DNA of 64,000 nucleotides. Source: Marisediminitalea lipolytica (lineage in GTDB: Bacteria > Pseudomonadota > Gammaproteobacteria > Enterobacterales > Alteromonadaceae). The position numbers were made by a program, and so were the translations under genes. Positions 16,347-25,732 of the stretch are shown in pieces; the first letter of the stretch is position 1; each line of letters starts with the position of its first letter. The DNA lies in contig NZ_MJIC01000010.1 of NCBI RefSeq assembly GCF_001758465.1, positions 62,001 to 126,000 on the forward strand. The letters run 5' to 3'. Below the pieces are notes generated by a model. The model had not been told where the DNA came from and did no database searches. It was given only the letters and a program-made list of their open reading frames with translations.

Positions 16347-17147
16347 ATGATCAACTTTAATACAGAAAAGCCAATGTCGCTGCTGGAGCAAGTTCAGCAA
16401 CGTCAGGAAAAGCTGTCTGAGAAACTGGCTTCAGGCAAGCAAATCAACAGTGCTGCTGATGGTGCAGCGGCGCAGCAGATTATTGACAGACTAACCTCAG
16501 AAGTTGAAGGCAGTCGTCAGGCAGTGAATAATGCCTACGACGGAATTTCCCTGGCCCAGGTTGCCGAAAGCGGACTTGAGGGCATTAACAATGATGTTAG
16601 TCGTATCCGCGAACTGACGCTGCAATCTGGTAGCGGTATTTTAAATGATGCCGACCGTCAGGCCATTCAATCTGAAATTTCCCAGTTACAGCAAAACATC
16701 TCACAGACCATCGAGCAAACTGAGTTTGCCGGTAAGCCATTGTTGTCGGGTAACGGCGATATTGATTTTCAGGTAGGCAGCCAACCCGGCCAGCAAATTA
16801 GTGTTGGTACCCGTGATATTGGCAGTGAATTATCTGACATTCTGTCGGTTGATATTACTTCACAATCACTGGAAGATTCGCTGGCCGCGGCCGATGCGGC
16901 CATCGAAACTGTGGGTGGTGCCCGGGGTGATTTAGGCGCAGTGCAAAATCAGTTTGCCTCTGCGGCACGTAACCTTACCGAAACCAATATCAATCAGACC
17001 GCTGCCCGCAGTCGCTTGCAGGATACGGATTACGCCCAGGCAGCGTCGCAACGAGCCGCAAATGATGTCCTCGGTCAGGCTGCTCTGACTGTCCAGGCCC
17101 AGGCGAATCAGCAGCAGGGTCAGGTACTTAGTTTACTTAACAACTAA
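16347..17147 (+). CDS. Flagellin, short form
   Basis: The 266-residue protein has the conserved D0/D1 coiled-coil ends of flagellins (LASGKQINSAADGAAAQQI near the N-terminus, QANQQQGQVLSLLNN at the C-terminus). It has only a minimal central region, so the variable outer domains are absent or very small. The ATG at 16347 is preferred over GTG 16338 because AGAGG at 16334-16338 sits 8 bases upstream of it. It is the only filament gene in the window. No flaG, fliD or fliS follows it, and flrA is next. The adjoining sugar island suggests the filament may be glycosylated (inference). Confidence 0.93.
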   Translation: MINFNTEKPMSLLEQVQQRQEKLSEKLASGKQINSAADGAAAQQIIDRLTSEVEGSRQAVNNAYDGISLAQVAESGLEGINNDVSRIRELTLQSGSGILNDADRQAIQSEISQLQQNISQTIEQTEFAGKPLLSGNGDIDFQVGSQPGQQISVGTRDIGSELSDILSVDITSQSLEDSLAAADAAIETVGGARGDLGAVQNQFASAARNLTETNINQTAARSRLQDTDYAQAASQRAANDVLGQAALTVQAQANQQQGQVLSLLNN

Positions 17148-17166
17148 TTCGCTTAAAAATAATACG

Positions 17167-17190
17167 AAGGCAGGTTTTCCTGCCTTTTTT
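17167..17190 (+). terminator. Rho-independent terminator after flagellin
   Basis: An 8-bp perfect stem (AAGGCAGG and CCTGCCTT) with a TTTT loop is followed by a T run. It lies 20 bases after the flagellin stop and fits a strong intrinsic terminator. Confidence 0.92.
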
Positions 17191-17429
17191 ATTTTCAATA
17201 TTGCTGTTTTTCTCATTGCGATTCACGTTGTTACAGCTACAATTGCCAGTGCGCTCTTTACTCGCTTAAGCATTTTTGGCGCTTAGCAGTAAAGCCAGTC
17301 ACAGTGGCGTCGTTCAGCTCATTCGTTGTAAACATCAATGACGATATTCCTGATGAAAGGGCCTGAAATGACAGGTGCCGGCAAAAATCATGTCTGTTTT
17401 TTGACACATGCACACACAAAACTGTGGTT
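17191..17429. other. Non-coding gap before flrA
   Basis: The gap between flagellin and flrA is 325 bases. Apart from the terminator at its start and a candidate extended -10 near its end, I see no ORF, RNA gene or repeat in it. There is no sigma-54 element here, in agreement with flrA being the top-level regulator. Confidence 0.5.
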
Positions 17430-17438
17430 TGGTATAAA
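17430..17438 (+). promoter_or_regulatory. Candidate extended -10 promoter for flrA
   Basis: TGGTATAAA matches the extended -10 form (TGn followed by TATAAA) 34 bases upstream of the flrA start. No good -35 lies at the right distance; a TTGACA at 17401 is too far away. A housekeeping sigma-70 promoter would suit the master regulator. Confidence 0.35.
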
Positions 17439-17472
17439 CTAGTAAATATAACAATAGCGTTTTGGGGACTGA

Positions 17473-18906
17473 ATGAAGGATATCTTGCTTGTTAGTGATA
17501 ACAATGCATTAAAACAAAATCTGCACACGATCCTGACCTTCCTGGGGGAGCCGTGTATTTCGCTTTCGGTTTCTGATGCCCAGGTACAGCTCGAGAACAA
17601 GTCACCCGTTGCCGTCATTCTGGATGTTGCCGGCGGTGAGAAATCGTTAGCGCTGATCAAAAGATACCCTCAGCATCCGTTTGTCGCTATTAATATGGCC
17701 GAGCAACAGAGCCCGGCAGTGGGCAATTTAGTCGGGCACATTACCTTACCCATTACCTATCCGGTACTTACCCAGGCCATCCATCGCTGTCAGGAATATA
17801 TCCGCAGTCATCCGGTACGCAACGGAGCGGTACCAACCAAAACCCGTTTGTTCCGCAGTCTGGTTGGTAAGAGCGAACAAATCCAGGGGGTACGACGACT
17901 GGTAGAGCAGGTAGCGCCTACTGATGCCACTGTGCTTATTCTTGGCGAGTCGGGTACAGGTAAGGAAGTGGTTGCACGCAATGTCCATTTTCTGTCAGAG
18001 CGAAAAGATGGCCCGTTTATTCCGGTAAACTGTGGTGCGATCCCCGGCGAATTACTCGAAAGTGAATTGTTTGGTCATGAAAAAGGCGCGTTTACCGGCG
18101 CCATCAGTGCGCGTAAAGGGCGCTTTGAACTGGCCGAGGGCGGTACACTATTTCTGGACGAAATCGGCGATATGCCGCTGCAAATGCAGGTTAAGCTACT
18201 GCGCGTACTACAGGAAAGGATGTTCGAAAGGGTCGGTGGTAACCGGCCTATTCAGTGTGATGTTCGGATTATTGCCGCGACCCACCGCGACCTGGAGCAA
18301 ATGATTGCTGACGACAAGTTCCGTGAGGATTTGTACTACCGTTTAAACGTGTTTCCTATCGACAGTCCGGCGTTGCGGGAACGACGTGAAGATATTCCGC
18401 TGTTATTGCAGGAATTGATTAGCCGTATTCAGGGCGATGGTGTGGCACCGGTGAAGTTTACCGAGCGAGCCATAGGGTCGTTAATGGAGCACGCCTGGTC
18501 GGGTAATGTTCGCGAACTATCTAACCTGGTTGAACGGCTGATGATTTTATTTCCGGGTCAGATTGTCGATGTGCAGGAACTGCCTGCTAAATATCAGTAC
18601 GGTGACGTTGAACGCTTTGAACCGGATTATCCTGAAGAAGTACTCGAGCGTGATGCCTTTAACGAACTCTTTGCTGAGTCGGCTTCCCACGATGATGAAG
18701 AGCTTGAAACAGAGCCAGCCGTCAATGGCTTCCTGCCAGACGAAGGGGTTAACCTGAAAGAGTACTTGTCTGAACTCGAGATCAACCTGATTCAACAGGC
18801 GCTTGAACAACAGGACTGGGTAGTGGCCCGCGCTGCTGATAAGCTGGGTATGCGTCGTACCACACTGGTCGAAAAAATGCGTAAGTATAACATTCAGCGC
18901 GACTAG
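17473..18906 (+). CDS. flrA: FlrA, sigma-54-dependent master flagellar regulator
   Basis: The 477-residue protein is an FlrA/FleQ-type activator. It has an N-terminal receiver-like domain (about 1-115), an AAA+ domain with Walker A GESGTGKE (158-165) and the sigma-54 contact motif GAFTGA (205-210), and a Fis-type helix-turn-helix in the last 40 residues. The first domain resembles a receiver but lacks the standard phosphorylation pocket, as in FleQ. In Vibrio and Pseudomonas this protein starts the sigma-54-dependent class II genes. Four such promoters are visible downstream in this window (before flrB, fliE, fliK and flhA). Confidence 0.94.
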   Translation: MKDILLVSDNNALKQNLHTILTFLGEPCISLSVSDAQVQLENKSPVAVILDVAGGEKSLALIKRYPQHPFVAINMAEQQSPAVGNLVGHITLPITYPVLTQAIHRCQEYIRSHPVRNGAVPTKTRLFRSLVGKSEQIQGVRRLVEQVAPTDATVLILGESGTGKEVVARNVHFLSERKDGPFIPVNCGAIPGELLESELFGHEKGAFTGAISARKGRFELAEGGTLFLDEIGDMPLQMQVKLLRVLQERMFERVGGNRPIQCDVRIIAATHRDLEQMIADDKFREDLYYRLNVFPIDSPALRERREDIPLLLQELISRIQGDGVAPVKFTERAIGSLMEHAWSGNVRELSNLVERLMILFPGQIVDVQELPAKYQYGDVERFEPDYPEEVLERDAFNELFAESASHDDEELETEPAVNGFLPDEGVNLKEYLSELEINLIQQALEQQDWVVARAADKLGMRRTTLVEKMRKYNIQRD

Positions 18907-19041
18907 TTTAATTTTGCACACCGCGCCAACCTGTTGTGGCTGGCGCTCATAAACTCATCAGCTTTTTCTATTAGTCAGTAAATTGACGTCCATAAAAATC
19001 CAAAGTTAATCCTATCTCATTGAAATTTAAGGTTTAATTTC

Positions 19042-19057
19042 TGGCACGGCAAATGCA
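19042..19057 (+). promoter_or_regulatory. Sigma-54 promoter for flrBC
   Basis: TGGCACG-GCAA-ATGCA: the -24 GG (19043-19044) and -12 GC (19055-19056) are 10 bases apart as required. It is close to the consensus TGGCACG-N4-TTGCW and lies 48 bases before flrB. It is likely activated by FlrA. Confidence 0.87.
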
Positions 19058-19104
19058 ATTCCTCAGATATTCCAAATGAGTGTCTGCAAATTGACGAGGA
19101 ACCT

Positions 19105-20253
19105 ATGGCATTGAATAGTCGTGTCGTCCATCACGTAGAAAAAGTACCGGTAAATCCGGTTAGCGCGGTCAGGCCTTCGGCCGAGTTGTCGCTGGTGCAC
19201 GAAACCGCACAAAAGCAGGAGCTCGACTCGCTGCGTCAACAGGCTTCTCGTCTCAACCATTTGTTACAGGTGATGCCCGCCGGTGTGATCGTGCTGGACG
19301 GCAAAGGTTTTGTTAAGCAGGCCAATGAGCAGGCTTCCCTATTGCTTGGCGAGCCCCTTGAAGGTGAGTTGTGGCGAACCATTATTGCCCGCTCATTCAA
19401 GCCCCGGGCTGATGATGGTCATGAAGTATCCTTGTTTGATGGCCGCCGGGTAAAGCTTTCCATCACGCCTTTGGTAAACGAGCCGGGCCAGTTAATAGTG
19501 CTCACCGATCTGACCGAAACCCGTCAGTTGCAGGCCCGTTTGAGCCATTTGCAGCGCTTATCTTCACTGGGCAAAATGGTGGCCTCACTGGCACATCAAA
19601 TCCGCACACCGTTATCAGCGGCCATGCTTTACGCAGCAAATTTAACCCGCAAAAATCTGCACCCTGAAGCGGGCGTTCAGTTTGCTCATAAACTGCAGGA
19701 TCGCCTTAAAGAACTGGAAAGTCAGGTCAATGATATGTTGCTGTTTGCCAAAAGCGGCGAACAACAAGTGGTTAACGATATTACCGTCGAAGCCCTGTAT
19801 GAATCCATAGCGGCTACGGCGCAAACCATCACTCAGGGCCAGGAGCAGATCATAGTTTTTAAAGGCCATGATCTTGACGCAGCAATAACGGGTAACCTGA
19901 CAGCTTTACAAGGTGCGCTGCTTAATCTGATCCAAAATGCCAGCCAGATAAGTCCCAAAGGCAGTGAGGTGACGGTGCGGTTCAGCGTGCAGGATCGCTG
20001 GCTGAATATTGCTGTCAGCGATCAGGGACCCGGTGTACCCGAGCCACAAAAACAGAAAATATTTGAACCCTTTTTTACTACCAAAACGCACGGTACCGGC
20101 CTTGGTCTGGCTGTTGTTCAGTCAGTTGTTAAGGCCCATCAGGGGCGGCTTAGCGTTGATAACCTGCCCGACAAAGGGGCGTGTTTTTCAATTATGTTAC
20201 CCCGTGTATTTACCAGTGAAGCCGTTGATAACCGTCTGGAGCGAGAGGATTAA
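19105..20253 (+). CDS. flrB: FlrB, flagellar sensor histidine kinase
   Basis: The 382-residue protein has a PAS-like N-terminal half (from about residue 48), a histidine phosphorylation box ASLAHQIRTPLSA with His164, and a C-terminal ATPase domain with DQGPGVP and GTGLGLAVV. There are no membrane segments, so it is cytoplasmic, as known for FlrB/FleS. A GAGGAACC Shine-Dalgarno region lies just before the ATG. It would phosphorylate FlrC, encoded 3 bp downstream, to switch on later flagellar genes. Confidence 0.94.
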   Translation: MALNSRVVHHVEKVPVNPVSAVRPSAELSLVHETAQKQELDSLRQQASRLNHLLQVMPAGVIVLDGKGFVKQANEQASLLLGEPLEGELWRTIIARSFKPRADDGHEVSLFDGRRVKLSITPLVNEPGQLIVLTDLTETRQLQARLSHLQRLSSLGKMVASLAHQIRTPLSAAMLYAANLTRKNLHPEAGVQFAHKLQDRLKELESQVNDMLLFAKSGEQQVVNDITVEALYESIAATAQTITQGQEQIIVFKGHDLDAAITGNLTALQGALLNLIQNASQISPKGSEVTVRFSVQDRWLNIAVSDQGPGVPEPQKQKIFEPFFTTKTHGTGLGLAVVQSVVKAHQGRLSVDNLPDKGACFSIMLPRVFTSEAVDNRLERED

Positions 20254-20256
20254 CCC

Positions 20257-21603
20257 ATGCCTAAAACAACCGTACTGATTGTTGAAGATGATGCCGGATT
20301 ACGCGAAGCGCTGGTGGATACCTTGTTATTGGCTGACTACCAGGTGGTCGCGGCAGATTCGGCCGAACAGGCGATTATGCTGTTAAGCCGACAGCCTGTT
20401 GATATCGTTGTCAGCGATATTCAGATGGGGGAAATGAACGGCTTAGCGCTGCTTAAGGCCATTAAGAGTAAAGATGCTAATTTACCGGTGTTGTTAATGA
20501 CCGCCTATGCCACGGTAGATGATGCGGTTAGTGCCATGCGTGACGGTGCCACCGATTATCTGTCCAAGCCATTTGCGCCGGAAGTGTTACTTAACCTGGT
20601 GGGACGGTATGCACCGGCACAAAAGGTCGAGTCCCGGCAGCCCATCGTAGGCGATAACAGCAGTCTTGAACTACTGCAACTGGCCAGAAAAGTGGCGCGC
20701 TCTGAAGCTACGGTGATGGTGCTTGGTCCAAGTGGCTCGGGTAAAGAAGTGTTGTCGCGTTATATTCATGATAACTCCCAGCGCAGTCAGGCGCCGTTTG
20801 TGGCGATCAACTGTGCCGCGATCCCGGAAAATATGCTTGAGGCTACCTTGTTTGGTTACGAGAAAGGTGCGTTTACCGGTGCCATCCAGGCTTGCCCCGG
20901 CAAGTTTGAACAAGCCCAGGGCGGCACACTGCTGCTGGATGAAATAACCGAAATGGATTTAGCCTTGCAGGCTAAACTTCTGCGCGTGCTGCAGGAAAAA
21001 GAAGTAGAACGGCTGGGCGCCCGGAAAACCATTTCGCTGGATGTGAGGGTGATTGCTACCAGCAACCGCGACTTAAAAGAAGCGGTGGCCCGTGGCGAGT
21101 TCCGCGAAGATTTATATTACCGGTTAAACGTGTTTCCTATTACCTGGTTGCCACTGGCACAGCGGGTGGGTGACATTGTTCCGTTGGCAGAGCATCTGAT
21201 TAACCGTCATGCCTCGCAGCAGGGGTTGGGCCAGTACAAACTGAGCGCCGCTGCGCGCAACAAGCTGTTACAGCACAGCTGGCCGGGTAATGTGCGCGAA
21301 CTGGAGAACGTTTGCCAGCGGGCGTTGATTCTGTGTGAAAGCGATGTAATCGATGCTATTGATCTGATGATTGAGCCAATGAACGGTCAGTCATTTAATG
21401 TTGCGGCAGAACCGGATTACGAAGAAGACGACAGTCGTCTGGGCTCGGAACTGCGTCAGCAGGAGCACCAGATTATTCTTGATACGTTGATGTCGTGTAA
21501 CGGCAAGCGCAAGGCTGTGGCCGAAAAACTGGGGATTAGTCCGCGTACACTACGTTATAAACTGGCTCGCATGCGTGAGCAGGGCATAGATGTGCCAGCC
21601 TGA
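20257..21603 (+). CDS. flrC: FlrC, sigma-54-dependent response regulator
   Basis: The 448-residue protein has a receiver domain with phospho-acceptor Asp54 (VVSDIQMG) and Lys104. Its AAA+ domain has Walker A GPSGSGKE (157-164) and GAFTGA (204-209), and the C-terminal Fis-type DNA-binding helix contains RKAVAEKLGISPRTLRYKL. It follows FlrB by 3 bp and forms a two-component pair with it. In Vibrio FlrC activates the class III genes (hook, basal body, core flagellin). Confidence 0.94.
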   Translation: MPKTTVLIVEDDAGLREALVDTLLLADYQVVAADSAEQAIMLLSRQPVDIVVSDIQMGEMNGLALLKAIKSKDANLPVLLMTAYATVDDAVSAMRDGATDYLSKPFAPEVLLNLVGRYAPAQKVESRQPIVGDNSSLELLQLARKVARSEATVMVLGPSGSGKEVLSRYIHDNSQRSQAPFVAINCAAIPENMLEATLFGYEKGAFTGAIQACPGKFEQAQGGTLLLDEITEMDLALQAKLLRVLQEKEVERLGARKTISLDVRVIATSNRDLKEAVARGEFREDLYYRLNVFPITWLPLAQRVGDIVPLAEHLINRHASQQGLGQYKLSAAARNKLLQHSWPGNVRELENVCQRALILCESDVIDAIDLMIEPMNGQSFNVAAEPDYEEDDSRLGSELRQQEHQIILDTLMSCNGKRKAVAEKLGISPRTLRYKLARMREQGIDVPA

Positions 21604-21622
21604 GTATATTCTTTTCTAATTT

Positions 21623-21648
21623 AACGGGTGCCATTCGCGGCGCCCGTT
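21623..21648 (+). terminator. Possible terminator after flrC
   Basis: AACGGGTGCC pairs with GGCGCCCGTT around a 6-base loop, about 20 bases after the flrC stop. Only a short T run follows, so termination may be partial. Confidence 0.5.
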
Positions 21649-21735
21649 TCGTCGTTCCCGTCACCAGCCTGTCCTGCCGCCGTCATTAATTTGGCATAAT
21701 CATCTAAGTGTATGATTTTAAGTGTAAATAAAAGT

Positions 21736-21751
21736 TGGTCTGGTCCTTGCT
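21736..21751 (+). promoter_or_regulatory. Sigma-54 promoter for the fliE operon
   Basis: TGGTCTG-GTCC-TTGCT: GG (21737-21738) and GC (21749-21750) are separated by 10 bases. The -12 half is perfect. It lies 75 bases before fliE and would drive fliEFGHIJ. Confidence 0.85.
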
Positions 21752-21826
21752 GTAGATCCTGATAAGTCATCATAAAAGCCAGAATTCCGGCACCGTCGGA
21801 GAGGCATTAAATTATCAGGAGCCGTT

Positions 21827-22165
21827 ATGGACGTTAAAGCCAACAGTTTGTATCAGGAAATGCAGGCTATGATCGCGCAGACTCGTCTGGACGTTAATCC
21901 GCAGCAGGGCCTGGAACTCAATACCGGGTTGAACACGTCAAAAAGCGACTTTGCAACCATGCTGGGTAATGCCGTGGAAAAGGTCAACAGCATGCAGCTC
22001 GAATCCAAAGAAACGACCCAGCGATTTGAAATGGGTGATAAAAGTCTGAGTCTGGCTGATGTCATGCTGGCCAAAGAAAAATCCGGTATCGCCTTTGAAG
22101 CGACCGTGCAGGTGCGCAACAAAGTGCTCGAAGCGTACAAGCAAATCATGAATATGCCGGTTTAG
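21827..22165 (+). CDS. fliE: FliE, hook-basal body adaptor protein
   Basis: The 112-residue protein matches FliE. It has a conserved C-terminal helical region (KSGIAFEATVQVRNKVLEAY) that joins the MS ring to the rod and opens the export path. Length is normal. AGGAG precedes the ATG. It is the first gene of the operon behind the sigma-54 element at 21736. Confidence 0.94.
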   Translation: MDVKANSLYQEMQAMIAQTRLDVNPQQGLELNTGLNTSKSDFATMLGNAVEKVNSMQLESKETTQRFEMGDKSLSLADVMLAKEKSGIAFEATVQVRNKVLEAYKQIMNMPV

Positions 22166-22183
22166 AGAGTGGAGTAACAGACT

Positions 22184-23872
22184 GTGGCTGAAGCAACGGG
22201 AACCAATCTGGCGGTATCTGATTCAATGGATGCCGATTCCGAACAAAAATCTGGGTTTATGGATACCATTGGCAGTACCGATATGGTCCGTCAGATGACA
22301 CTGGTGGTGGTGCTGGTGATCAGCGTGGCCATTGCCATCTTTGTGGTGTTGTTTATACAGGAGCCGGACTTCCGCCCACTGGCCAAAATGGATACTGAGG
22401 AACTCATCGAAACCCTCGATTATCTGGACGCCAATCAAATCGAATACCGCCTGGAAGGGAATATCGTTCACGTGCGAGTGGATGAATACCAAAAAATCAA
22501 ACTTGGCATGAGTCGGGAAGGGCTCGCTCAGGCAGAGCAGGCCGGCAGCGATATTATCATGCAGGACATGGGATTTGGTGTTTCACAACGGGTCGAAATG
22601 GAACGTTTAAAGCACGCCCGGGAAATGCAGATAGCAGCCACAATCGAAGATATGGGGAGCATCAAGAAAGCCCGTGTATTACTTGCCCTGCCTAAAGAAA
22701 ACGTGTTTGCCCGCCGTGAGAAAAAAGCCAGTGCGACAGTGGTTATTACTGCAACCCGTGGCGCTGCGATTACTGGTGAAGAAGTGGATGCAGTAGTGGA
22801 TATCGTTGCCTCTGCTGTACAAGGAATGGAGCCGGAACGGGTTACTGTGACTGACAGTAATGGCCGGTTACTGAACTCCGGCTCGCAGAACTCTGTGAGT
22901 GCCAGAGCACGCAAAGAGTATGAGATTGAGCGTCAGCGAGAGAGCGAGTATCAGGAAAAAATTGATGCCATTTTGATTCCCGTACTGGGCATTGGTAATT
23001 ATACCGCGCAGGTCGATGTCAGTATGGATTTCACTGCAGTAGAGCAAACCCAGCGTCGCTATAATCCTGATCTGCCTGCGGTTCGCAGCGAAATGGTGAT
23101 TGAAGAAAATTCCGTTGGCTCAGTGGCTGGCGGTATCCCTGGGGCCATCAGTAATCAGCCTCCGCTGGATTCTAACATTCCGGAGAACGCTGTTGGTAAT
23201 GGGCTGGGTGCGCCGGTGCCTGGCAGAACCACCAAGGAATCTACCCGTAACTACGAGCTTGATACCACCATCAGCCACACCAAGCAGCAAACCGGAGTGA
23301 TCCGCCGGTTAAGTGTGTCGGTAGCCGTGGATTATCTGCAATCTACTGCTGAAGACGGTACCGTTACCAGCGCAGCGCGCAGTCAGGAAGAATTACTCAG
23401 TATTCGTCGCTTACTGCAAGGTGGCATTGGCTTCGACGTAACCCGTGGTGACAGCCTCGAAGTGGTGAGTATGCCCTTTAGCCGCATTGATGCGGGCGAT
23501 ATGGAAGAGCTACCCATTTGGGAGCAGCCGTTTTTCATGCCTATAATTAAATGGGTCATGGGCGGACTGGTTGTTATTGCGCTTATCTTTGCGGTAATCA
23601 GACCGATGCTGTCAAAACTGATTAATCCTGCGGATAATCAGGCTGGCGACGAGTTTGATGCGGATGAAGGTCTGGATCTGGGTGATGACACCATCAATAT
23701 GCTGTCCAGCGATTTTGATGCAGGTCAGGTCGGGTTTGCCCCGGATGGCTCGCTAATGCTGCCTGATCTGCATAAAGACGAAGATGTATTAAAAGCGGTA
23801 CGCGCGCTGGTCGCTAACGAACCTGAGCTGTCGGCTCAGGTGGTTAAAGGCTGGTTGTTGCAGGATGAGTAA
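22184..23872 (+). CDS. fliF: FliF, flagellar MS-ring protein
   Basis: The 562-residue protein has the FliF layout. One membrane helix lies at about residues 37-58, two periplasmic ring-building domains follow, and a second membrane helix is at about 447-469. The cytoplasmic tail, rich in acidic residues, binds FliG. Translation starts at GTG (22184) after GGAG. It forms the membrane ring that houses the export gate. Confidence 0.95.
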   Translation: MAEATGTNLAVSDSMDADSEQKSGFMDTIGSTDMVRQMTLVVVLVISVAIAIFVVLFIQEPDFRPLAKMDTEELIETLDYLDANQIEYRLEGNIVHVRVDEYQKIKLGMSREGLAQAEQAGSDIIMQDMGFGVSQRVEMERLKHAREMQIAATIEDMGSIKKARVLLALPKENVFARREKKASATVVITATRGAAITGEEVDAVVDIVASAVQGMEPERVTVTDSNGRLLNSGSQNSVSARARKEYEIERQRESEYQEKIDAILIPVLGIGNYTAQVDVSMDFTAVEQTQRRYNPDLPAVRSEMVIEENSVGSVAGGIPGAISNQPPLDSNIPENAVGNGLGAPVPGRTTKESTRNYELDTTISHTKQQTGVIRRLSVSVAVDYLQSTAEDGTVTSAARSQEELLSIRRLLQGGIGFDVTRGDSLEVVSMPFSRIDAGDMEELPIWEQPFFMPIIKWVMGGLVVIALIFAVIRPMLSKLINPADNQAGDEFDADEGLDLGDDTINMLSSDFDAGQVGFAPDGSLMLPDLHKDEDVLKAVRALVANEPELSAQVVKGWLLQDE

Positions 23873-23887
23873 TTAAGGGGTCGTGAG

Positions 23888-24931
23888 ATGGCTGAAGAAA
23901 TCGCCACACAAGAACAATCACAAGCGTACGACGTTAGTAAGCTCGAAGGCGTTGAGAAAGCCGCGATCCTGCTGCTAAGTTTATCTGAAGAGGATGCAGC
24001 ACAAATCCTTAAACATCTGGAACCCAAGCAGGTACAAAAACTAGGCGCTGCCATGGCGCGCATCGATGACATGACACAGTCTAAAATTACGTCTGTGCAT
24101 AAACATTTTATCGAGGAAATCCAGAATTACTCAACTATTGGCTTCCAGAGTCAGGATTTTGTGAAACGTGCATTAACCGCTGCGTTGGGAGAAGATAAAG
24201 CGGCTAACCTGATTGATCAGATCCTGATGGGCTCCGGCGCTAAAGGTCTGGATTCCCTCAAGTGGATGGACTCCAAACAGGTGGCCAGTATTATTCGTAA
24301 CGAACACCCGCAAATCCAAACTATCGTGCTGTCTTACCTGGAGCCTGAGCAATCCGCCGAAATTTTGTCGCAGTTCCCGGAAAAAGTGCGCCTGGATCTG
24401 TTAATGCGGGTGGCCAACTTAGAAGAAGTTCAGCCAGCAGCCTTGCAAGAGCTGAACGAAATCATGGAGAAGCAGTTTGCCGGTCAGGCTGGCACCCAGG
24501 CAGCCAAAATGGGCGGCCTGAAGTCTGCCGCCGATATCATGAACTACCTCGATACCAATATCGAAGGTCAGCTGATGGATGCGATCCGCGAGCAGGACGA
24601 AGAACTCAGTCAGCAAATTCAGGACCTTATGTTTGTATTCGACAATCTCGTGGATGTCGACGACCGCGGTATTCAGGCGATTCTGCGCGAAGTCCAGCAA
24701 GACTCGCTGCTTAAAGCCATCAAAGGCGCAGACGAAGAGCTTAAGAACAAGATTACCAATAACATGTCTAAACGTGCTGCTGAAATGCTTACCGACGATC
24801 TGGAAGCCATGGGGCCGGTACGGATTAGTGAAGTGGAAACTGCCCAGAAAGAAATTCTGTCAGTGGCCCGTCGATTGGCTGACGCCGGCGAAATTATGCT
24901 GGGCGGCGGCGGTGGCGAAGAGTTCCTCTAA
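23888..24931 (+). CDS. fliG: FliG, flagellar motor switch protein
   Basis: The 347-residue protein has the N-terminal FliF-binding region (LEGVEKAAILLLSLSEEDAA), the middle armadillo domains, and the C-terminal charged torque helix that meets the stator. Length and order are normal. It lies 15 bases after fliF, with GGGG near the ATG. It couples stator ion flow to rotation and responds to FliM. Confidence 0.95.
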   Translation: MAEEIATQEQSQAYDVSKLEGVEKAAILLLSLSEEDAAQILKHLEPKQVQKLGAAMARIDDMTQSKITSVHKHFIEEIQNYSTIGFQSQDFVKRALTAALGEDKAANLIDQILMGSGAKGLDSLKWMDSKQVASIIRNEHPQIQTIVLSYLEPEQSAEILSQFPEKVRLDLLMRVANLEEVQPAALQELNEIMEKQFAGQAGTQAAKMGGLKSAADIMNYLDTNIEGQLMDAIREQDEELSQQIQDLMFVFDNLVDVDDRGIQAILREVQQDSLLKAIKGADEELKNKITNNMSKRAAEMLTDDLEAMGPVRISEVETAQKEILSVARRLADAGEIMLGGGGGEEFL

Positions 24932-24949
24932 TAGCGAGGCTGTCTGTTT

Positions 24950-25732
24950 ATGAAAAACGCGAGACCGTTTTCGGTAGCGGAGCTTGAAGAAGCCCAGAAC
25001 TGGAATCTGCCGTACGTGGATGAGGCGGTGTCATCACAGGATGACAAAACTAATGCGCTGAATCGTAGAAGCGACTGGAAATATGAGCCGCCGGAAGAAG
25101 TAGAAGAAATTTTGCCGCCGACCGCGCAGGAAATCGAAGCTATTCGTCAGGCTGCTTTTGATGAAGGCTACGCCGAAGGTAAACAAACCGGTTTTGATGA
25201 AGGTAAAGCCGAAGGTATTCCTCAGGGGCACGAAGAAGGACGAGCAGCGGGTCATCAGGAAGGCTTTGAACAAGGGCTGCAAGAGGGCCAGAGCCAGATT
25301 ACCCAGCAGGCTGAGGTCTGGGAATCACTGGTATCACAGCTGCACGCGCCTCTTGAGAAAGTCGATGAGCAGGTTCGTCGGGAAGTGGTTAAACTGGCGG
25401 TGGCGTTGGCCCGGTCGGTGATCAGAACGGAAGTACAAACCAACGAAGCCATTATTTTACAAGCCTTAAGCGAAGGGCTTAAGGTTCTGCCGGTGGAAGA
25501 AAATCACTACAGTATTCACATGCATCCGGAAGATATTCAGCTGGTTCAGGCGCACTTTGGCGAAGATAAAGTGAAAGAGCGTGGTTGGACGCTGATTGAT
25601 AGTCCGGCAATGGCCCGGGGTGGCTGCGACATTGTGACCCAGCGTAATGCTGTGGACCTGTCTATTGAGCGCCGCAGCCGGAATGTATTGGATAAGTTCC
25701 TGTTAGAGCAGGGATTATCTGATGACAGTTAG
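24950..25732 (+). CDS. fliH: FliH, negative regulator of the export ATPase
   Basis: The 260-residue protein shows the FliH hallmark: a run of glycines spaced every four residues between about residues 71 and 110 ([18 protein letters not shown] and onward), forming a GxxxG-type helix. A conserved C-terminal FliI-binding domain follows. It overlaps fliI by 11 bp, consistent with making the FliH2-FliI complex. Confidence 0.93.
   Translation: MKNARPFSVAELEEAQNWNLPYVDEAVSSQDDKTNALNRRSDWKYEPPEEVEEILPPTAQEIEAIRQAAFDEGYAEGKQTGFDEGKAEGIPQGHEEGRAAGHQEGFEQGLQEGQSQITQQAEVWESLVSQLHAPLEKVDEQVRREVVKLAVALARSVIRTEVQTNEAIILQALSEGLKVLPVEENHYSIHMHPEDIQLVQAHFGEDKVKERGWTLIDSPAMARGGCDIVTQRNAVDLSIERRSRNVLDKFLLEQGLSDDS

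Noticed and set aside
17401..17406. TTGACA as -35 for flrA
   Set aside because: It is 26 bases from the extended -10, well outside the 16-18 base range.
21721..21740. GTGTAAATAAAAGTTGG upstream of fliE as a third copy of the 19-bp dyad
   Set aside because: Only the first half matches the dyads at 60746-60795 and it overlaps the -24 element of the fliE promoter; likely chance.
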